A DNA stretch of 64,000 bases from a bacterium (GCA_022709425.1 JAKLIW010000011.1:1-64000), one strand, 5' to 3'. Shown: positions 53,034 through 60,036, counted from the first letter of the stretch. Translations and numbers: made by a program. Notes: generated from the sequence alone by a model not told the origin.

Positions 53034-53598
53034 CGACAAGTTCATCAAACTCACGGTATCCGACGACATCACCAAGCACATCAAGGGACTTGCCGAACGG
53101 CTGGAAGATCTGGAACCGGTACTGCGCGGCGTTGCCGGTATCATGCACGACGATGTCGAGCGGAACTTCAAGGACGAAGGGCGGCCCGACAAGTGGAAGG
53201 GTCTGTCGAAGAAGACCGAGGCCATGCGCGAGAAGCGCGGCCACTGGCCGGGGAAGATATTGCAGGAAAGCGGCGCGCTCGCGGCGTCGATACAGGAAGA
53301 CGCCGACCGGACGCAGGCGATGGTCGGTACGAATCTCGCCTACGCGGCTATTCACCACTTCGGGTTCAACGGCACCGTGAAGGTTCGGGGTTCCACCCGG
53401 AAAGTCGGGAGCCGCGACCAGTACGGCAAGATCGACGGCAGCCGCCGCAAGACGGCGAGCGGCGTGGCGTTCGTGAAGCCGCACAGCCGCAAGATGGTCA
53501 TGGAGGCCCGCCCGTTCCTGCTGGTGACCGACGGCGGCCAGTCAAAGATATTCGACCATGTCGCCGTTGAACTCGGGAAGGCGGTTTCCGCTAATTGA
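53026..53598 (+). CDS. virion morphogenesis protein (Mu G-like)
   Basis: 190 residues. 'HIKGLAERLEDLEPVLRGVAGIMHDDVERNF...KWKGLSKKTEAMREKRGHWPGKILQESGALAASI' and the 'IHHFG' plus 'ARPFLLVTD' segments are diagnostic of the Mu G/tail-completion family. Last gene of the inverted module; its 3' end overlaps the convergent signal-peptide gene by eight bases. Confidence 0.92.
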   Translation: MADDKFIKLTVSDDITKHIKGLAERLEDLEPVLRGVAGIMHDDVERNFKDEGRPDKWKGLSKKTEAMREKRGHWPGKILQESGALAASIQEDADRTQAMVGTNLAYAAIHHFGFNGTVKVRGSTRKVGSRDQYGKIDGSRRKTASGVAFVKPHSRKMVMEARPFLLVTDGGQSKIFDHVAVELGKAVSAN

Positions 53599-53950
53599 TC
53601 TGAAATATCTCGTCGCCGATCACCCAGACGCGGATGCCGTATATGTCTGCGACGGCGCGTAGACGCGCGATGAATTGAAATTCTTTCATAGGATCGGTAA
53701 CGATAAGGACCACGCCGGGCGCGCGATGCGTCATTAAACCGTAGTAGAGCGCCTGCCCTATTGATTCCGCCCACTTCTTCCCATAGTCGAATTCGACGGC
53801 GTATCCGGGTAGTAGGCAATCGACACGGGTCTTATCGGGCAGAACATACTCCGTGATGCCGCCTTCACGGGCGCACCACGCGGCGGCGTAGTCTTTTTCG
53901 TGGTAGGTATCGGCGGCGCTGAGGTAGAATGCGATGATAAAGGATAGCAA
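53591..53950 (-). CDS. exported PD-(D/E)XK-like protein (moron)
   Basis: 119 residues. A short signal peptide or anchor (MLSFIIAFYLSAADT) precedes a compact domain with Asp44, 'VEFDYGKKWAESIGQALYYG' (Glu53, Asp55, Lys58/59, Glu62, Gln66) and 'GVVLIVTDP', a spacing like small restriction-endonuclease folds. I have seen relatives only as hypothetical proteins. Two bases from the zinc-ribbon moron on the same strand; both lie outside the Mu core and probably act in the lysogen. An exported nuclease-fold protein could degrade incoming DNA, but catalytic activity is unproven. Confidence 0.6.
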   Translation of the reverse strand: MLSFIIAFYLSAADTYHEKDYAAAWCAREGGITEYVLPDKTRVDCLLPGYAVEFDYGKKWAESIGQALYYGLMTHRAPGVVLIVTDPMKEFQFIARLRAVADIYGIRVWVIGDEIFQIN

Positions 53951-53952
53951 GA

Positions 53953-54414
53953 CTATTCAAGGCCGAATTGCACTTTCATGGTAACCTTATTGTTTTCAAA
54001 TGTCAGAGAGGCATTCGACCCGTTCTCATTCATCCAACCGTATGATACCATGATAACGCTTTTCGAAAAGCCGGAAACGCCCGGTATAGTTGTTCTTGAT
54101 TCCTCCTTCCCCGGCGCACCGATTATCTTTGCGACCTCTTCATAGGTCATTCCTTCCTTGATCTTAATGTATTCGGCATAGGTAATGACCTGATCTCCGA
54201 TGCTCGGCAACGAGAAACCGCCGTCCGGCGCCGATGTGTCGGTCTTTTCGATAATGGCCCCAAGAATGATCATAATCGCGAAGAATCCGAAGATCCCGAT
54301 AAAAATCTTTTTGACGATACCCATCTTCTTCGGGCTGGCCACTCCGCAGTTGGGACATGCTTTCGCTTCGCTGCTGACTTCCTTTCCACATTCTTTGCAT
54401 TTGATCATCGACAT
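53953..54414 (-). CDS. zinc-ribbon membrane protein with DUF3862-like domain (moron)
   Basis: 153 residues from ATG 54414 (GGGAGG upstream); earlier in-frame Met codons overlap that site. Zinc ribbon with CKEC and CPNC (about 5-24), a membrane helix (about 36-56, 'FIGIFGFFAIMIILGAII'), then an extracytoplasmic domain with 'YIKIKEGMTYEEVAKIIGAPGKEE' and 'VSYGWMNENGSNASLTFENNKV', the DUF3862/SmpA-like fold. Own promoter at 54,442-54,469, so it is probably expressed in the lysogen and may alter the host envelope or block superinfection. Function unproven. Confidence 0.75.
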   Translation of the reverse strand: MSMIKCKECGKEVSSEAKACPNCGVASPKKMGIVKKIFIGIFGFFAIMIILGAIIEKTDTSAPDGGFSLPSIGDQVITYAEYIKIKEGMTYEEVAKIIGAPGKEESRTTIPGVSGFSKSVIMVSYGWMNENGSNASLTFENNKVTMKVQFGLE

Positions 54415-54441
54415 GGATTTCCTCCCTTGGTTGGTGTTCAT

Positions 54442-54469
54442 ATCCTATCCTATCTTGACGGCTTGTCAA
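54442..54469 (-). promoter_or_regulatory. promoter of the moron pair
   Basis: On the minus strand TTGACA (54469-54464), 16-bp spacer, TAGGAT (54447-54442). It lies within the last codons of the 75-residue gene and starts transcription about 25 bases before the zinc-ribbon gene. Confidence 0.7.
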
Positions 54470-54677
54470 ATATCATCGGACGGGAAGGCGTCGCGCCGAT
54501 CTTGAGAAAGTCGGCATCGACATCTTCGGCAAGCGATTTGTGGCCACTGATCAGCATATCGTTATAGCGGGCCGCTTCGAGCATTGTTGCCGACACATCG
54601 AGCATAAAGGCGACCTTGTGACGCAGATTGTCTATCTGATCGCGCAATTCCAAAGGAAGATCGGTTCTTTTTATCAT
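54450..54677 (-). CDS. small helical phage protein
   Basis: 75 residues from ATG 54677, with AGGGGGTGA upstream. Mostly alpha-helical ('PLELRDQIDNLRHKVAFMLDVSATMLEAARYNDMLISGHKSLAEDVDADFLKIG'), no cysteine, no known family. Overlaps the end of the Bro-N gene's coding frame only marginally. Probably regulatory or accessory. Confidence 0.55.
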   Translation of the reverse strand: MIKRTDLPLELRDQIDNLRHKVAFMLDVSATMLEAARYNDMLISGHKSLAEDVDADFLKIGATPSRPMIFDKPSR

Positions 54678-54688
54678 GATGTCACCCC

Positions 54689-55321
54689 CTACCACAGTTT
54701 CATCTGCCGTGCATCGTTGAGCACTTTGCGGACCGCCGATTCCGAACGGCCTACATGCCGGCCGATAGCGGTACAGCCGAGTTTCGGTTCAGATATCTTG
54801 AGGTTGATTATCCTTTTCTTCTCCTCCTCGGTGAGCGGATTGCGGCGGCCCGGTAACATGACCGCGCGGCTCTTTTCCTCAAGCAGGACGATGTAGCGTT
54901 TTTGCAAGTCAATGTGGTCCCGCTGTATCGCTATGAGTTCCGCCGATCTGTCGGTTATTTCACGATACGGTTCTCGTTGCGGCACATCGTATCGGCCTGT
55001 CCGCATTATCGCGGGAAGAACCTCATGCGTTACCCAACGCTTGAATGCCTTTGCCTGTGGCATTCTCGAACGGAGTATCAGACTGTATAATCCTGACTGG
55101 TTTATTACCGTAATCGTTTGACTTCTTCCGATGAGGTCACGAATCGTTACCCCATCGCGCTCGTCATCATCGACATGGTCGCTGATGCTTTTTTTGTGGT
55201 TCCGATATCCGAGAACCGAGCAGACATCTTTCGCAACCCACCACGGCTCATCGTCACGGATGATAGTTCTTACCTGCTGTTCCTGAAACATGAAAACGGT
55301 TGGAAGATTACTTTCTGGCAT
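54689..55321 (-). CDS. Bro-N domain antirepressor
   Basis: 210 residues from ATG 55321 (GGAGG five bases upstream). Bro-N domain (about 5-110): 'VRTIIRDDEPWWVAKDVCSVLGYRNHKKSISDHVDDDE', 'TVINQSGLYSLILRSRMPQAKAFKRWVTHEVLPAIMRTG'. A central coiled region and a C-terminal helix-turn-helix ('EPKLGCTAIGRHVGRSESAVRKVLNDAR') follow. Such proteins counter phage repressors or regulate lytic entry. Preceded by its own promoter with an operator-like palindrome. Confidence 0.88.
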   Translation of the reverse strand: MPESNLPTVFMFQEQQVRTIIRDDEPWWVAKDVCSVLGYRNHKKSISDHVDDDERDGVTIRDLIGRSQTITVINQSGLYSLILRSRMPQAKAFKRWVTHEVLPAIMRTGRYDVPQREPYREITDRSAELIAIQRDHIDLQKRYIVLLEEKSRAVMLPGRRNPLTEEEKKRIINLKISEPKLGCTAIGRHVGRSESAVRKVLNDARQMKLW

Positions 55322-55333
55322 GACGGCCTCCGT

Positions 55334-55384
55334 CGATTGTTTACTCGCACAATCGAAGAATAACCTCAAAAGTTAGATTGTCAA
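55334..55384 (-). promoter_or_regulatory. promoter and operator of the antirepressor gene
   Basis: Minus strand TTGACA (55384-55379), 16-bp spacer, TATTCT (55362-55357). Immediately downstream, over the predicted start point, is a perfect palindrome CGATTGT, 8 bp, ACAATCG (55334-55355), a good site for the XRE protein encoded next door or for the antirepressor itself. Confidence 0.7.
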
Positions 55385-55397
55385 GAAAATAATATGC

Positions 55398-55649
55398 CTA
55401 CGATTTATAATCTGCGAATGTCTTTTTTATGAGATCGGAGATTTCAAGAGCCTTTTTAGCCACTTCATCGTTTTTTGATTCTCGCAGCATCAATGAAAAA
55501 AGCACTTCAGCCCATTGCGGTATATTATCGTATCCTCGTGCCCATCTGCTGACGGTCATTTCGTGGAGTCCTATCTTCTTTGCAAGGGCTTTCTGTGTTA
55601 TTCCCAGCGTCGCGCAGACCTGTTTGATGATGTTGTCTTTCTTCGGCAT
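55398..55649 (-). CDS. XRE-family helix-turn-helix regulator
   Basis: 83 residues from ATG 55649 (GGAGG before it). 'NIIKQVCATLGITQKALAKKIGLHEMTVSRWARGYDNIPQWAEVLFSLML' is a full HTH_3/XRE domain, followed by a short helical tail. Cro/CI size. Located just upstream of the antirepressor gene and its palindromic operator, so the two probably form a regulatory switch additional to the Mu-type repressor expected beyond the window edge. Confidence 0.9.
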   Translation of the reverse strand: MPKKDNIIKQVCATLGITQKALAKKIGLHEMTVSRWARGYDNIPQWAEVLFSLMLRESKNDEVAKKALEISDLIKKTFADYKS

Positions 55650-55666
55650 CACGCCCTCCATCGAGT

Positions 55667-56050
55667 TCATTGTACCGGTTTGTCTTTCTGCGTCAAGGTT
55701 TCATGGCGTTTGTAGCCGGGGATGCAGTGCTCGTAGAGGTCTTGATACTGTTCGGGTTCGTTCGACAGGTTCGCCGGTTCGTCGGTGTACGGCAGCGGGA
55801 ACTTGTCCATCTGTTCGGGCGTGGCGACCGCGATGTAGAGCGAGGAGCCTTCGCCGTCCTTGTGGTTGATATCGAACGGGTACGGAGGCTCCGTGCGTAG
55901 GGCCTGCGCGCGGTCACGGTCAGGGACTATCGCAACCATCAAGGCGCGGTCCACTGCCTTTTTGAGAGTCAAAAGCCCGTCCAGATCGCCTACGATTACG
56001 ATCTCGTCGTGCCAGCAGGCCGGGCCGTATATGTGCAGTACATTCTTCAT
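55667..56050 (-). CDS. hypothetical phage protein
   Basis: 127 residues from ATG 56050, GGGAGG upstream. 'NVLHIYGPACWHDEIVIVGDLDGLLTLKKAVDRAL' at the start and 'SSLYIAVATPEQMDKFPLPYTDEP' in the middle suggest an alpha/beta fold; no family recognised. The overlap with the gene before (ATGA) places it in the early accessory operon. Confidence 0.6.
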   Translation of the reverse strand: MKNVLHIYGPACWHDEIVIVGDLDGLLTLKKAVDRALMVAIVPDRDRAQALRTEPPYPFDINHKDGEGSSLYIAVATPEQMDKFPLPYTDEPANLSNEPEQYQDLYEHCIPGYKRHETLTQKDKPVQ

Positions 56051-56322
56051 CGGGTTACCTCCCTCGGGTCCTTGTACTTGATCGTCGCGGTGCCGTCGCC
56101 GTTGTCGCGGATGCTGATCTTGCGGTAGCCTTCCTGCTTGAGCGCGTTGAAGGTAGCGGCGCGGTACCGGCGGTCCCATTCACTCAACATAGACTTTACC
56201 GGCGAAGAGGCCATAATATTCTTGACCATTTCCCGAATGTTCCTCATGATCTCTTCAGGAGTTTTAGCCTTCCATCTATCCGCGATCTCTTCTTGCGTCA
56301 TGCCGATTATTGCTTCGTCCAT
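56047..56322 (-). CDS. hypothetical phage protein
   Basis: 91 residues, helical N-terminus ('MTQEEIADRWKAKTPEEIMRNIREMVKNIM') and a short beta end ('GYRKISIRDNGDGTATIKYKDP'). The second half looks like a tiny nucleic-acid-binding or OB-like element, but no family is recognised. One-base overlap with the DUF5131 gene stop and ATGA overlap downstream. Confidence 0.55.
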   Translation of the reverse strand: MDEAIIGMTQEEIADRWKAKTPEEIMRNIREMVKNIMASSPVKSMLSEWDRRYRAATFNALKQEGYRKISIRDNGDGTATIKYKDPREVTR

Positions 56323-57041
56323 TACACCTTCTCCATTTTAAGGTCTTCGGGGAACTGCTGCACGAACGGGATTCCGTTCGCCTCGCACAGGCGGCGCAGG
56401 CTGTTCTTCATGAACAGCGGGATGCCGAGCCCGGCGCAGCGGTCCGCGAGCATCTCTATCCATTCGGGCGCCGGGACGACCTTCTCCTTGCGGTTTCCCG
56501 TCTCGGCCCCGACGATCACCCAGTCAAACATGCGCGATATCTCGGGCCGGACATTGCCGTGGATCGGCTCGACCGAGAGGAAAAGGTTCTTCATCGTAGC
56601 GGATAACTGATACGACGCCGCGCGGATCTCTTCGGCCGTCGTCGCGGTGACGCCGAGCCAGAGGTTCTGACCCCATGACGGCTGCGTTTTGTAGATGTGC
56701 GCTTCCTTCGTGAGGAACAGGAAGCTGTGCTCGGGGTGCTTGTATGCCCGGCGCAGGACGCTCCGCAGCCATTCGTCCTTCCAGTAGGCGATATCGCTCA
56801 TCGAGTTCACGAAGATGCGGCTGGGCTTCGTCGGGAACGGCCGGTTCAGGTTGTCTTTGATGAGGGTCGGCATGAACGCCTCCAGCTTACCGCCAAGCGC
56901 GGTATTCCAGCCCGACTTGACATGGAACGCCACCTCGCGGCCGAACCGCTTGGCGATGCTCCGGGCGTAGCAGTAGGGGCACCGGCGCAGGCAGCCCCAC
57001 ACCGGATTCCATGTGAAGTCGCACCATTCGATCTTTGTCAT
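56322..57041 (-). CDS. DUF5131/phage Gp37-Gp68 family (radical SAM-like)
   Basis: 239 residues from ATG 57041 (GGAGG before it). 'IEWCDFTWNPVWGCLRRCPYCYARSIAKRFG' holds the Cys-x3-Cys-x2-Cys cluster of radical SAM enzymes (about 16-23), then 'RIFVNSMSDIAYWKDEW', 'LFLTKEAH', 'NLWLGVTATT', 'FLSVEPIHG' and 'WVIVGAETGNRKEKVVPAP', the complete family pattern. These phage proteins are often thought to modify DNA or tRNA-like substrates; the reaction is not established. ATGA overlap with the gene upstream. Confidence 0.88.
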   Translation of the reverse strand: MTKIEWCDFTWNPVWGCLRRCPYCYARSIAKRFGREVAFHVKSGWNTALGGKLEAFMPTLIKDNLNRPFPTKPSRIFVNSMSDIAYWKDEWLRSVLRRAYKHPEHSFLFLTKEAHIYKTQPSWGQNLWLGVTATTAEEIRAASYQLSATMKNLFLSVEPIHGNVRPEISRMFDWVIVGAETGNRKEKVVPAPEWIEMLADRCAGLGIPLFMKNSLRRLCEANGIPFVQQFPEDLKMEKV

Positions 57042-57598
57042 GCGGGCCTCCGTTCGGCGATGTCTTCCCAGCATTCCTTCTTGGTAACCTCGCGCACGAC
57101 CATCATCTTCTGTTTGCGGCCACACCAGTTGCAGGTACGCCGCTTGCCGTCCGCCGACATGGTATAACGGCCATCGGTATGGAGCATATAGTCGTCATGT
57201 TCGATGTGGTGACTGCCCTGCATGTGATAGATGCACCTGCCGATCTTGCGGTACTGCTCGTAGAACTCCGCCGTGATCTCTTCGACCATCGGCGTTTTAA
57301 GAAAGCAGAAGACCTCGTCTTTACGATATCCTCGGCTGATGACGGTAATAAAGCGAACCCCGTAGAACTCATTGCCTCTGTCCGGAAAACCAAACCACCA
57401 GTGGTTTCCTTGATCTTTCCAGACGCGAAGGCGGTGAGGCGCCAATATCCTATCTTTATCAAGCATCCGCTTGAAAAAGCGGTACAGATTGACGCTGTAC
57501 TTGTCGGAGCGGCCCTCTTTGAGCCCGGCCGGTCTGACGGCCTTGAGGTACTCCGGAGTAACGATCTCAAGCACATTGATCTCTTTCTTCTTTCCCAT
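57038..57598 (-). CDS. hypothetical phage protein with C-terminal CxxC
   Basis: 186 residues. Charged N-terminal part, 'NHWWFGFPDRGNEFYGVRFITVISRGYRKDEVFCFL' in the middle and 'RTCNWCGRKQKMMVVREVTKKECWEDI' at the end, where two Cys could bind zinc with His residues upstream (HHIEHDD). No family recognised. Sits directly before the DUF5131 gene with overlapping stop/start, so a joint function is possible. Confidence 0.55.
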   Translation of the reverse strand: MGKKKEINVLEIVTPEYLKAVRPAGLKEGRSDKYSVNLYRFFKRMLDKDRILAPHRLRVWKDQGNHWWFGFPDRGNEFYGVRFITVISRGYRKDEVFCFLKTPMVEEITAEFYEQYRKIGRCIYHMQGSHHIEHDDYMLHTDGRYTMSADGKRRTCNWCGRKQKMMVVREVTKKECWEDIAERRPA

Positions 57599-57621
57599 GA
57601 TGTCACTCCCTTGGTTGGTTG

Positions 57622-57789
57622 CTATTTCTTGAGGCGGGCGCGGCGGGCTTTCTTACCCCGGATACTGCCCTTCATAACGGTGGCGACGCACTTTAAGCAG
57701 AGGCCCGGCTTGTCGCCCTGCATGACCGGCCCCGGCTTCCCGCAGCGGATGCAGTTGTGGTCCATGTTGATCGTGATGTTCACTATCAT
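57622..57789 (-). CDS. small zinc-finger phage protein
   Basis: 55 residues from ATG 57789 (GGAGG nine bases upstream). 'NCIRCGKPGPVMQGDKPGLCLKC' provides four Cys for a zinc ribbon; the tail is strongly basic ('RGKKARRARLKK') and likely binds nucleic acid. ATGA overlap with the ASCH-like gene. One of several mini zinc proteins in this operon. Confidence 0.7.
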   Translation of the reverse strand: MIVNITINMDHNCIRCGKPGPVMQGDKPGLCLKCVATVMKGSIRGKKARRARLKK

Positions 57790-58382
57790 GGCCGTACCTC
57801 CGCGATATGAAATTCGACGACCCACACAAACGGATTGTCGGACCAGTTGCCGTATATGGAATTCCATGCGTCTACAAACCAGTCTCTTGACCGTTGCGGT
57901 CTTGCGTCAATCCCTTCCGCCTTCGCGTCTTCTTCCGTGATATCCTGTAGCCGCTCCGCGCGGATGCTGTCAATCTCAAGCGTGATGCGCGATGCCAAGC
58001 GGGGCATGTGGATGGATGGACGCCATCTAACGCCATAGTCAAGTCGGCAGCGCTTACTTTCTAAATCCTCTTCCCCGTTTTTACAGGAATCCGCAAAGTA
58101 AGCAAATGGCCGATCAAAACCGCCACCGCGCAGGTCGGCAAATGTTTCCCTTACCCACATCCTGTCGCCGGGACGCCTGCCGAATGGGCAGTAAAAATAA
58201 TCGGTACATGAGAGATTAAACGGCTCCGCTTTCCTGTATCCCTTCCATGTTCTTCCGGGGCACGGTAAAACCTCGACACATTCTTGCGGTAGTCCCTTTA
58301 TTGGCCTGCGCGTCTGCGTCTTGCGGCCTTCGAGAATGGCGCGTACCATCTCGCCGTTAAAAATGATCGGTCGTTCTATCAT
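57786..58382 (-). CDS. ASCH-like phage protein
   Basis: 198 residues. 'PIIFNGEMVRAILEGRKTQTRRPIKGL' and 'YCPFGRRPGDRMWVRETFADLRG' plus 'ITLEIDSIRAERLQDITEEDAKAEGI' and 'NPFVWVVEFHI' are the known pattern of phage ASCH-fold proteins, probable RNA-binding or nucleotide-modifying factors. The end AEVRP is encoded by the next gene's ribosome-binding site. Complete. Confidence 0.85.
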   Translation of the reverse strand: MIERPIIFNGEMVRAILEGRKTQTRRPIKGLPQECVEVLPCPGRTWKGYRKAEPFNLSCTDYFYCPFGRRPGDRMWVRETFADLRGGGFDRPFAYFADSCKNGEEDLESKRCRLDYGVRWRPSIHMPRLASRITLEIDSIRAERLQDITEEDAKAEGIDARPQRSRDWFVDAWNSIYGNWSDNPFVWVVEFHIAEVRP

Positions 58383-58699
58383 GGCCGCGCCTCCCGTCTT
58401 AAAATATGAACCTTATCGGTTTGGTCGCAGAATATCGTGGCAATGACCATGCTGTCGAGATTCACGACAGCGGCTATTTCACCGATGGTCTTGCCCGCAT
58501 GTCCGAGGTCGAGTATCTGCTGCTTGGTCGCAAGCGGCACCTTCCGGATATCCGCGCGGAGGCGCTGCTTGTAGGTCAGAACCTTCTTCCATTTCTTGCA
58601 TGTTCCAAATGGGTCGACCTCGGTTTGTTTTATGCGGCAATGGCGTTCGGCACGGAAACGATGCTCACACTCCATGCACCATTTCTTCTGCTTCTTCAT
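58379..58699 (-). CDS. zinc/helix-turn-helix small phage protein
   Basis: 106 residues. Residues 5-40 contain four Cys and two His ('WCMECEHRFRAERHCRIKQTEVDPFGTC'), a zinc-ribbon-like unit; residues 60-90 ('LATKQQILDLGHAGKTIGEIAAVVNLDSMVIATIF') form a helix-turn-helix. Probably binds DNA. It ends REARP, encoded by the overlap with the next gene's ribosome-binding site. No family recognised. Confidence 0.65.
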   Translation of the reverse strand: MKKQKKWCMECEHRFRAERHCRIKQTEVDPFGTCKKWKKVLTYKQRLRADIRKVPLATKQQILDLGHAGKTIGEIAAVVNLDSMVIATIFCDQTDKVHILRREARP

Positions 58700-58992
58700 G
58701 GCCGCGCCTCCGCGATCATTCCGGCCAGCCGGGTCATCTTGAAGCGTATCCGGTCGTCTATCGCGCCGGGCACTATCCCATCGAATATAATGCGCGCCTG
58801 TTCGAGCATGATCGAGACATCGGCGATCTCGTCGATGGTGTTGAGCAGCTTCTCCTCATGGTTTCCCCTTTTGCGCTTCATCTTCTGAAGCGCCAGCGCG
58901 AGTTCGAGGCATTCCTCTTCGATCATCTCTATCTGAGAATCCCTGCCCCACATTTTGATGGCCTTCTTCAATATGCTTTTGTTGATCTTCAT
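58696..58992 (-). CDS. MazG-like nucleotide pyrophosphohydrolase
   Basis: 98 residues. 'EMIEEECLELALALQKMKR' (E26, E27, E30) and 'NTIDEIADVSIMLEQA' (E55, D58) give the EExxE...ExxD metal-binding pattern of all-alpha NTP pyrophosphatases. Phage MazG-like proteins hydrolyse alarmones or odd nucleotides to keep host metabolism favourable. It is one of the cassette-like genes with a GGAGGCGCGGCC-type start upstream of the following gene. Length is at the small end for the family. Confidence 0.82.
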   Translation of the reverse strand: MKINKSILKKAIKMWGRDSQIEMIEEECLELALALQKMKRKRGNHEEKLLNTIDEIADVSIMLEQARIIFDGIVPGAIDDRIRFKMTRLAGMIAEARP

Positions 58993-59004
58993 GGCCGTAC
59001 TCCC

Positions 59005-59256
59005 TTATGGAATGAATAATAGTCCGTGTTTCGCGCGATACTTGCTGCCTTCGCCGACATGTATCTCGTTGCCATTCCGCATTTTAACGACGCGGACCGG
59101 TTCCTGACCCGGAATGTAGTCGTGATCGGCACAGGTATCGAGCGGGTCGCGGATCTCGCCGCTGTGGTCCGGGTGGCCGCAGGTGTCGGGCAGATCGACC
59201 GGCGCCCGGTGGTATGGGTTCCGGTTGTAGCTCTTGCAGTTCTTACACCGGCGCAT
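59005..59256 (-). CDS. Cys/His-rich small phage protein
   Basis: 83 residues. 'RRCKNCKSYNRNPYHRAPVDLPDTCGHPDHSGEIRDPLDTCADHDY' contains four Cys and four His in zinc-binding spacing. GGAGGTAGGTC precedes the ATG. No known family. The gap of 12 bases before the MazG-like gene shows operon membership. Confidence 0.65.
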   Translation of the reverse strand: MRRCKNCKSYNRNPYHRAPVDLPDTCGHPDHSGEIRDPLDTCADHDYIPGQEPVRVVKMRNGNEIHVGEGSKYRAKHGLLFIP

Positions 59257-59259
59257 GAC

Positions 59260-59520
59260 CTACCTCCGGTTGATCGCTTCGTCGATCTGTTCCTGCTCGG
59301 TCAGCTTCTTCACAAACAGCGGGCGGTTAAGGAACGCCCAGAGGTTCCTGAACCACTGGCCTACATTGACCGAATACGAAGGCCGTTTCGGCCAGCGGTT
59401 CTTGAGCATCAGCAGCGCGCCGCAGTGCGGACACCGGCGGGCGTGCTCACCATGCCCCGACAGGATCACAGAAAACGCCTTCTTGCAGGCGGGACATCCG
59501 ATGAAACCTTTCTCTCCCAT
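59260..59520 (-). CDS. zinc-ribbon small phage protein
   Basis: 86 residues. 'IGCPACKKAF' and 'RRCPHCGALL' make a four-Cys zinc ribbon (about 8-34); the second half is an amphipathic helical tail ('WFRNLWAFLNRPLFVKKLTEQEQI'). GGGAGAG before the ATG. Could bind RNA polymerase or nucleic acid, but unproven. Confidence 0.7.
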   Translation of the reverse strand: MGEKGFIGCPACKKAFSVILSGHGEHARRCPHCGALLMLKNRWPKRPSYSVNVGQWFRNLWAFLNRPLFVKKLTEQEQIDEAINRR

Positions 59521-59533
59521 GCGTCTCTCTCCC

Positions 59534-59854
59534 TTACGCGGTTATTTGCGGCACTAATGCCTTGAGTTTCTTGCCGTTGCGGCGGTCCAGTTCTTCGTCG
59601 ATGAGCCGCAGGACCGTGGCGACCTTGAGGCGCGCATCGCCGAGCCGCATGAAATCGGTCAGCGGTTGCTTGCCGTTTCCGCCGGGGCTCATCTTGTCGT
59701 TGCGCTTGGCGATATGCCAGAGCTGGCGCAGTTCGGTCGCGTCGTAGTGCCGGAGGCCGTCGCGGACATAGGCGATATCGGTATCGGTCTCGTGCAGGCG
59801 ATGCGACCGCGTAATGGATATGAGTATCCGATCTATCTTATTGAGCGCCGCCAT
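59534..59854 (-). CDS. hypothetical helical phage protein
   Basis: 106 residues, helical and charged: 'IDRILISITRSHRLHETDTDIAYVRDGLRHYDATELRQLWHIAKRNDKM' and 'MRLGDARLKVATVLRLIDEELDRRNG'. GGAGGCGGC precedes the ATG, which lies inside the end of the glycyl-radical gene (17-base overlap). No family recognised; similar helical small genes often follow Mor in Mu-like phages. Confidence 0.55.
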   Translation of the reverse strand: MAALNKIDRILISITRSHRLHETDTDIAYVRDGLRHYDATELRQLWHIAKRNDKMSPGGNGKQPLTDFMRLGDARLKVATVLRLIDEELDRRNGKKLKALVPQITA

Positions 59855-60020
59855 CCGCCGCCTCCGTCAGCTTGAATGTTTTTCGTTCTTTGTGTTCTTC
59901 TTTTTTGCCGGGGTTCCACCCGGAAACCGGCCGATAATAGCCAACCACGCGGGACCATACTTCACAGGTATGTCCGCAGGCGCCGGGCTGTTTTTCGGCG
60001 ACGGTAGTCGTTGTTTCCAT
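59838..60020 (-). CDS. stand-alone glycyl-radical domain (NrdD C-terminus-like)
   Basis: 60 residues from ATG 60020, eight bases after GGAG; the upstream in-frame Met at 60059 lacks a site. Residues 14-50 copy the C-terminal end of anaerobic ribonucleotide reductase NrdD: two Cys (15, 19), then VWSRVVGYYRPVSGWNPGK and 'HKERKTF'. In NrdD the Gly of the RVxGY motif (here Gly27) carries the stable glycyl radical. The rest of NrdD is absent. By analogy with YfiD/GrcA, which replaces the damaged radical domain of pyruvate formate-lyase, this could rescue oxygen-cleaved host NrdD during phage replication. Function inferred. Confidence 0.8.
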   Translation of the reverse strand: METTTTVAEKQPGACGHTCEVWSRVVGYYRPVSGWNPGKKEEHKERKTFKLTEAADGGAQ

Positions 60021-60036
60021 GACGGGTTCTCCTTCG

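Noticed and set aside
54902..55363. Plus-strand frames opposite the Bro-N gene
   Set aside because: Antirepressor domain on the minus strand is unmistakable; the plus frames lack starts with ribosome-binding sites.
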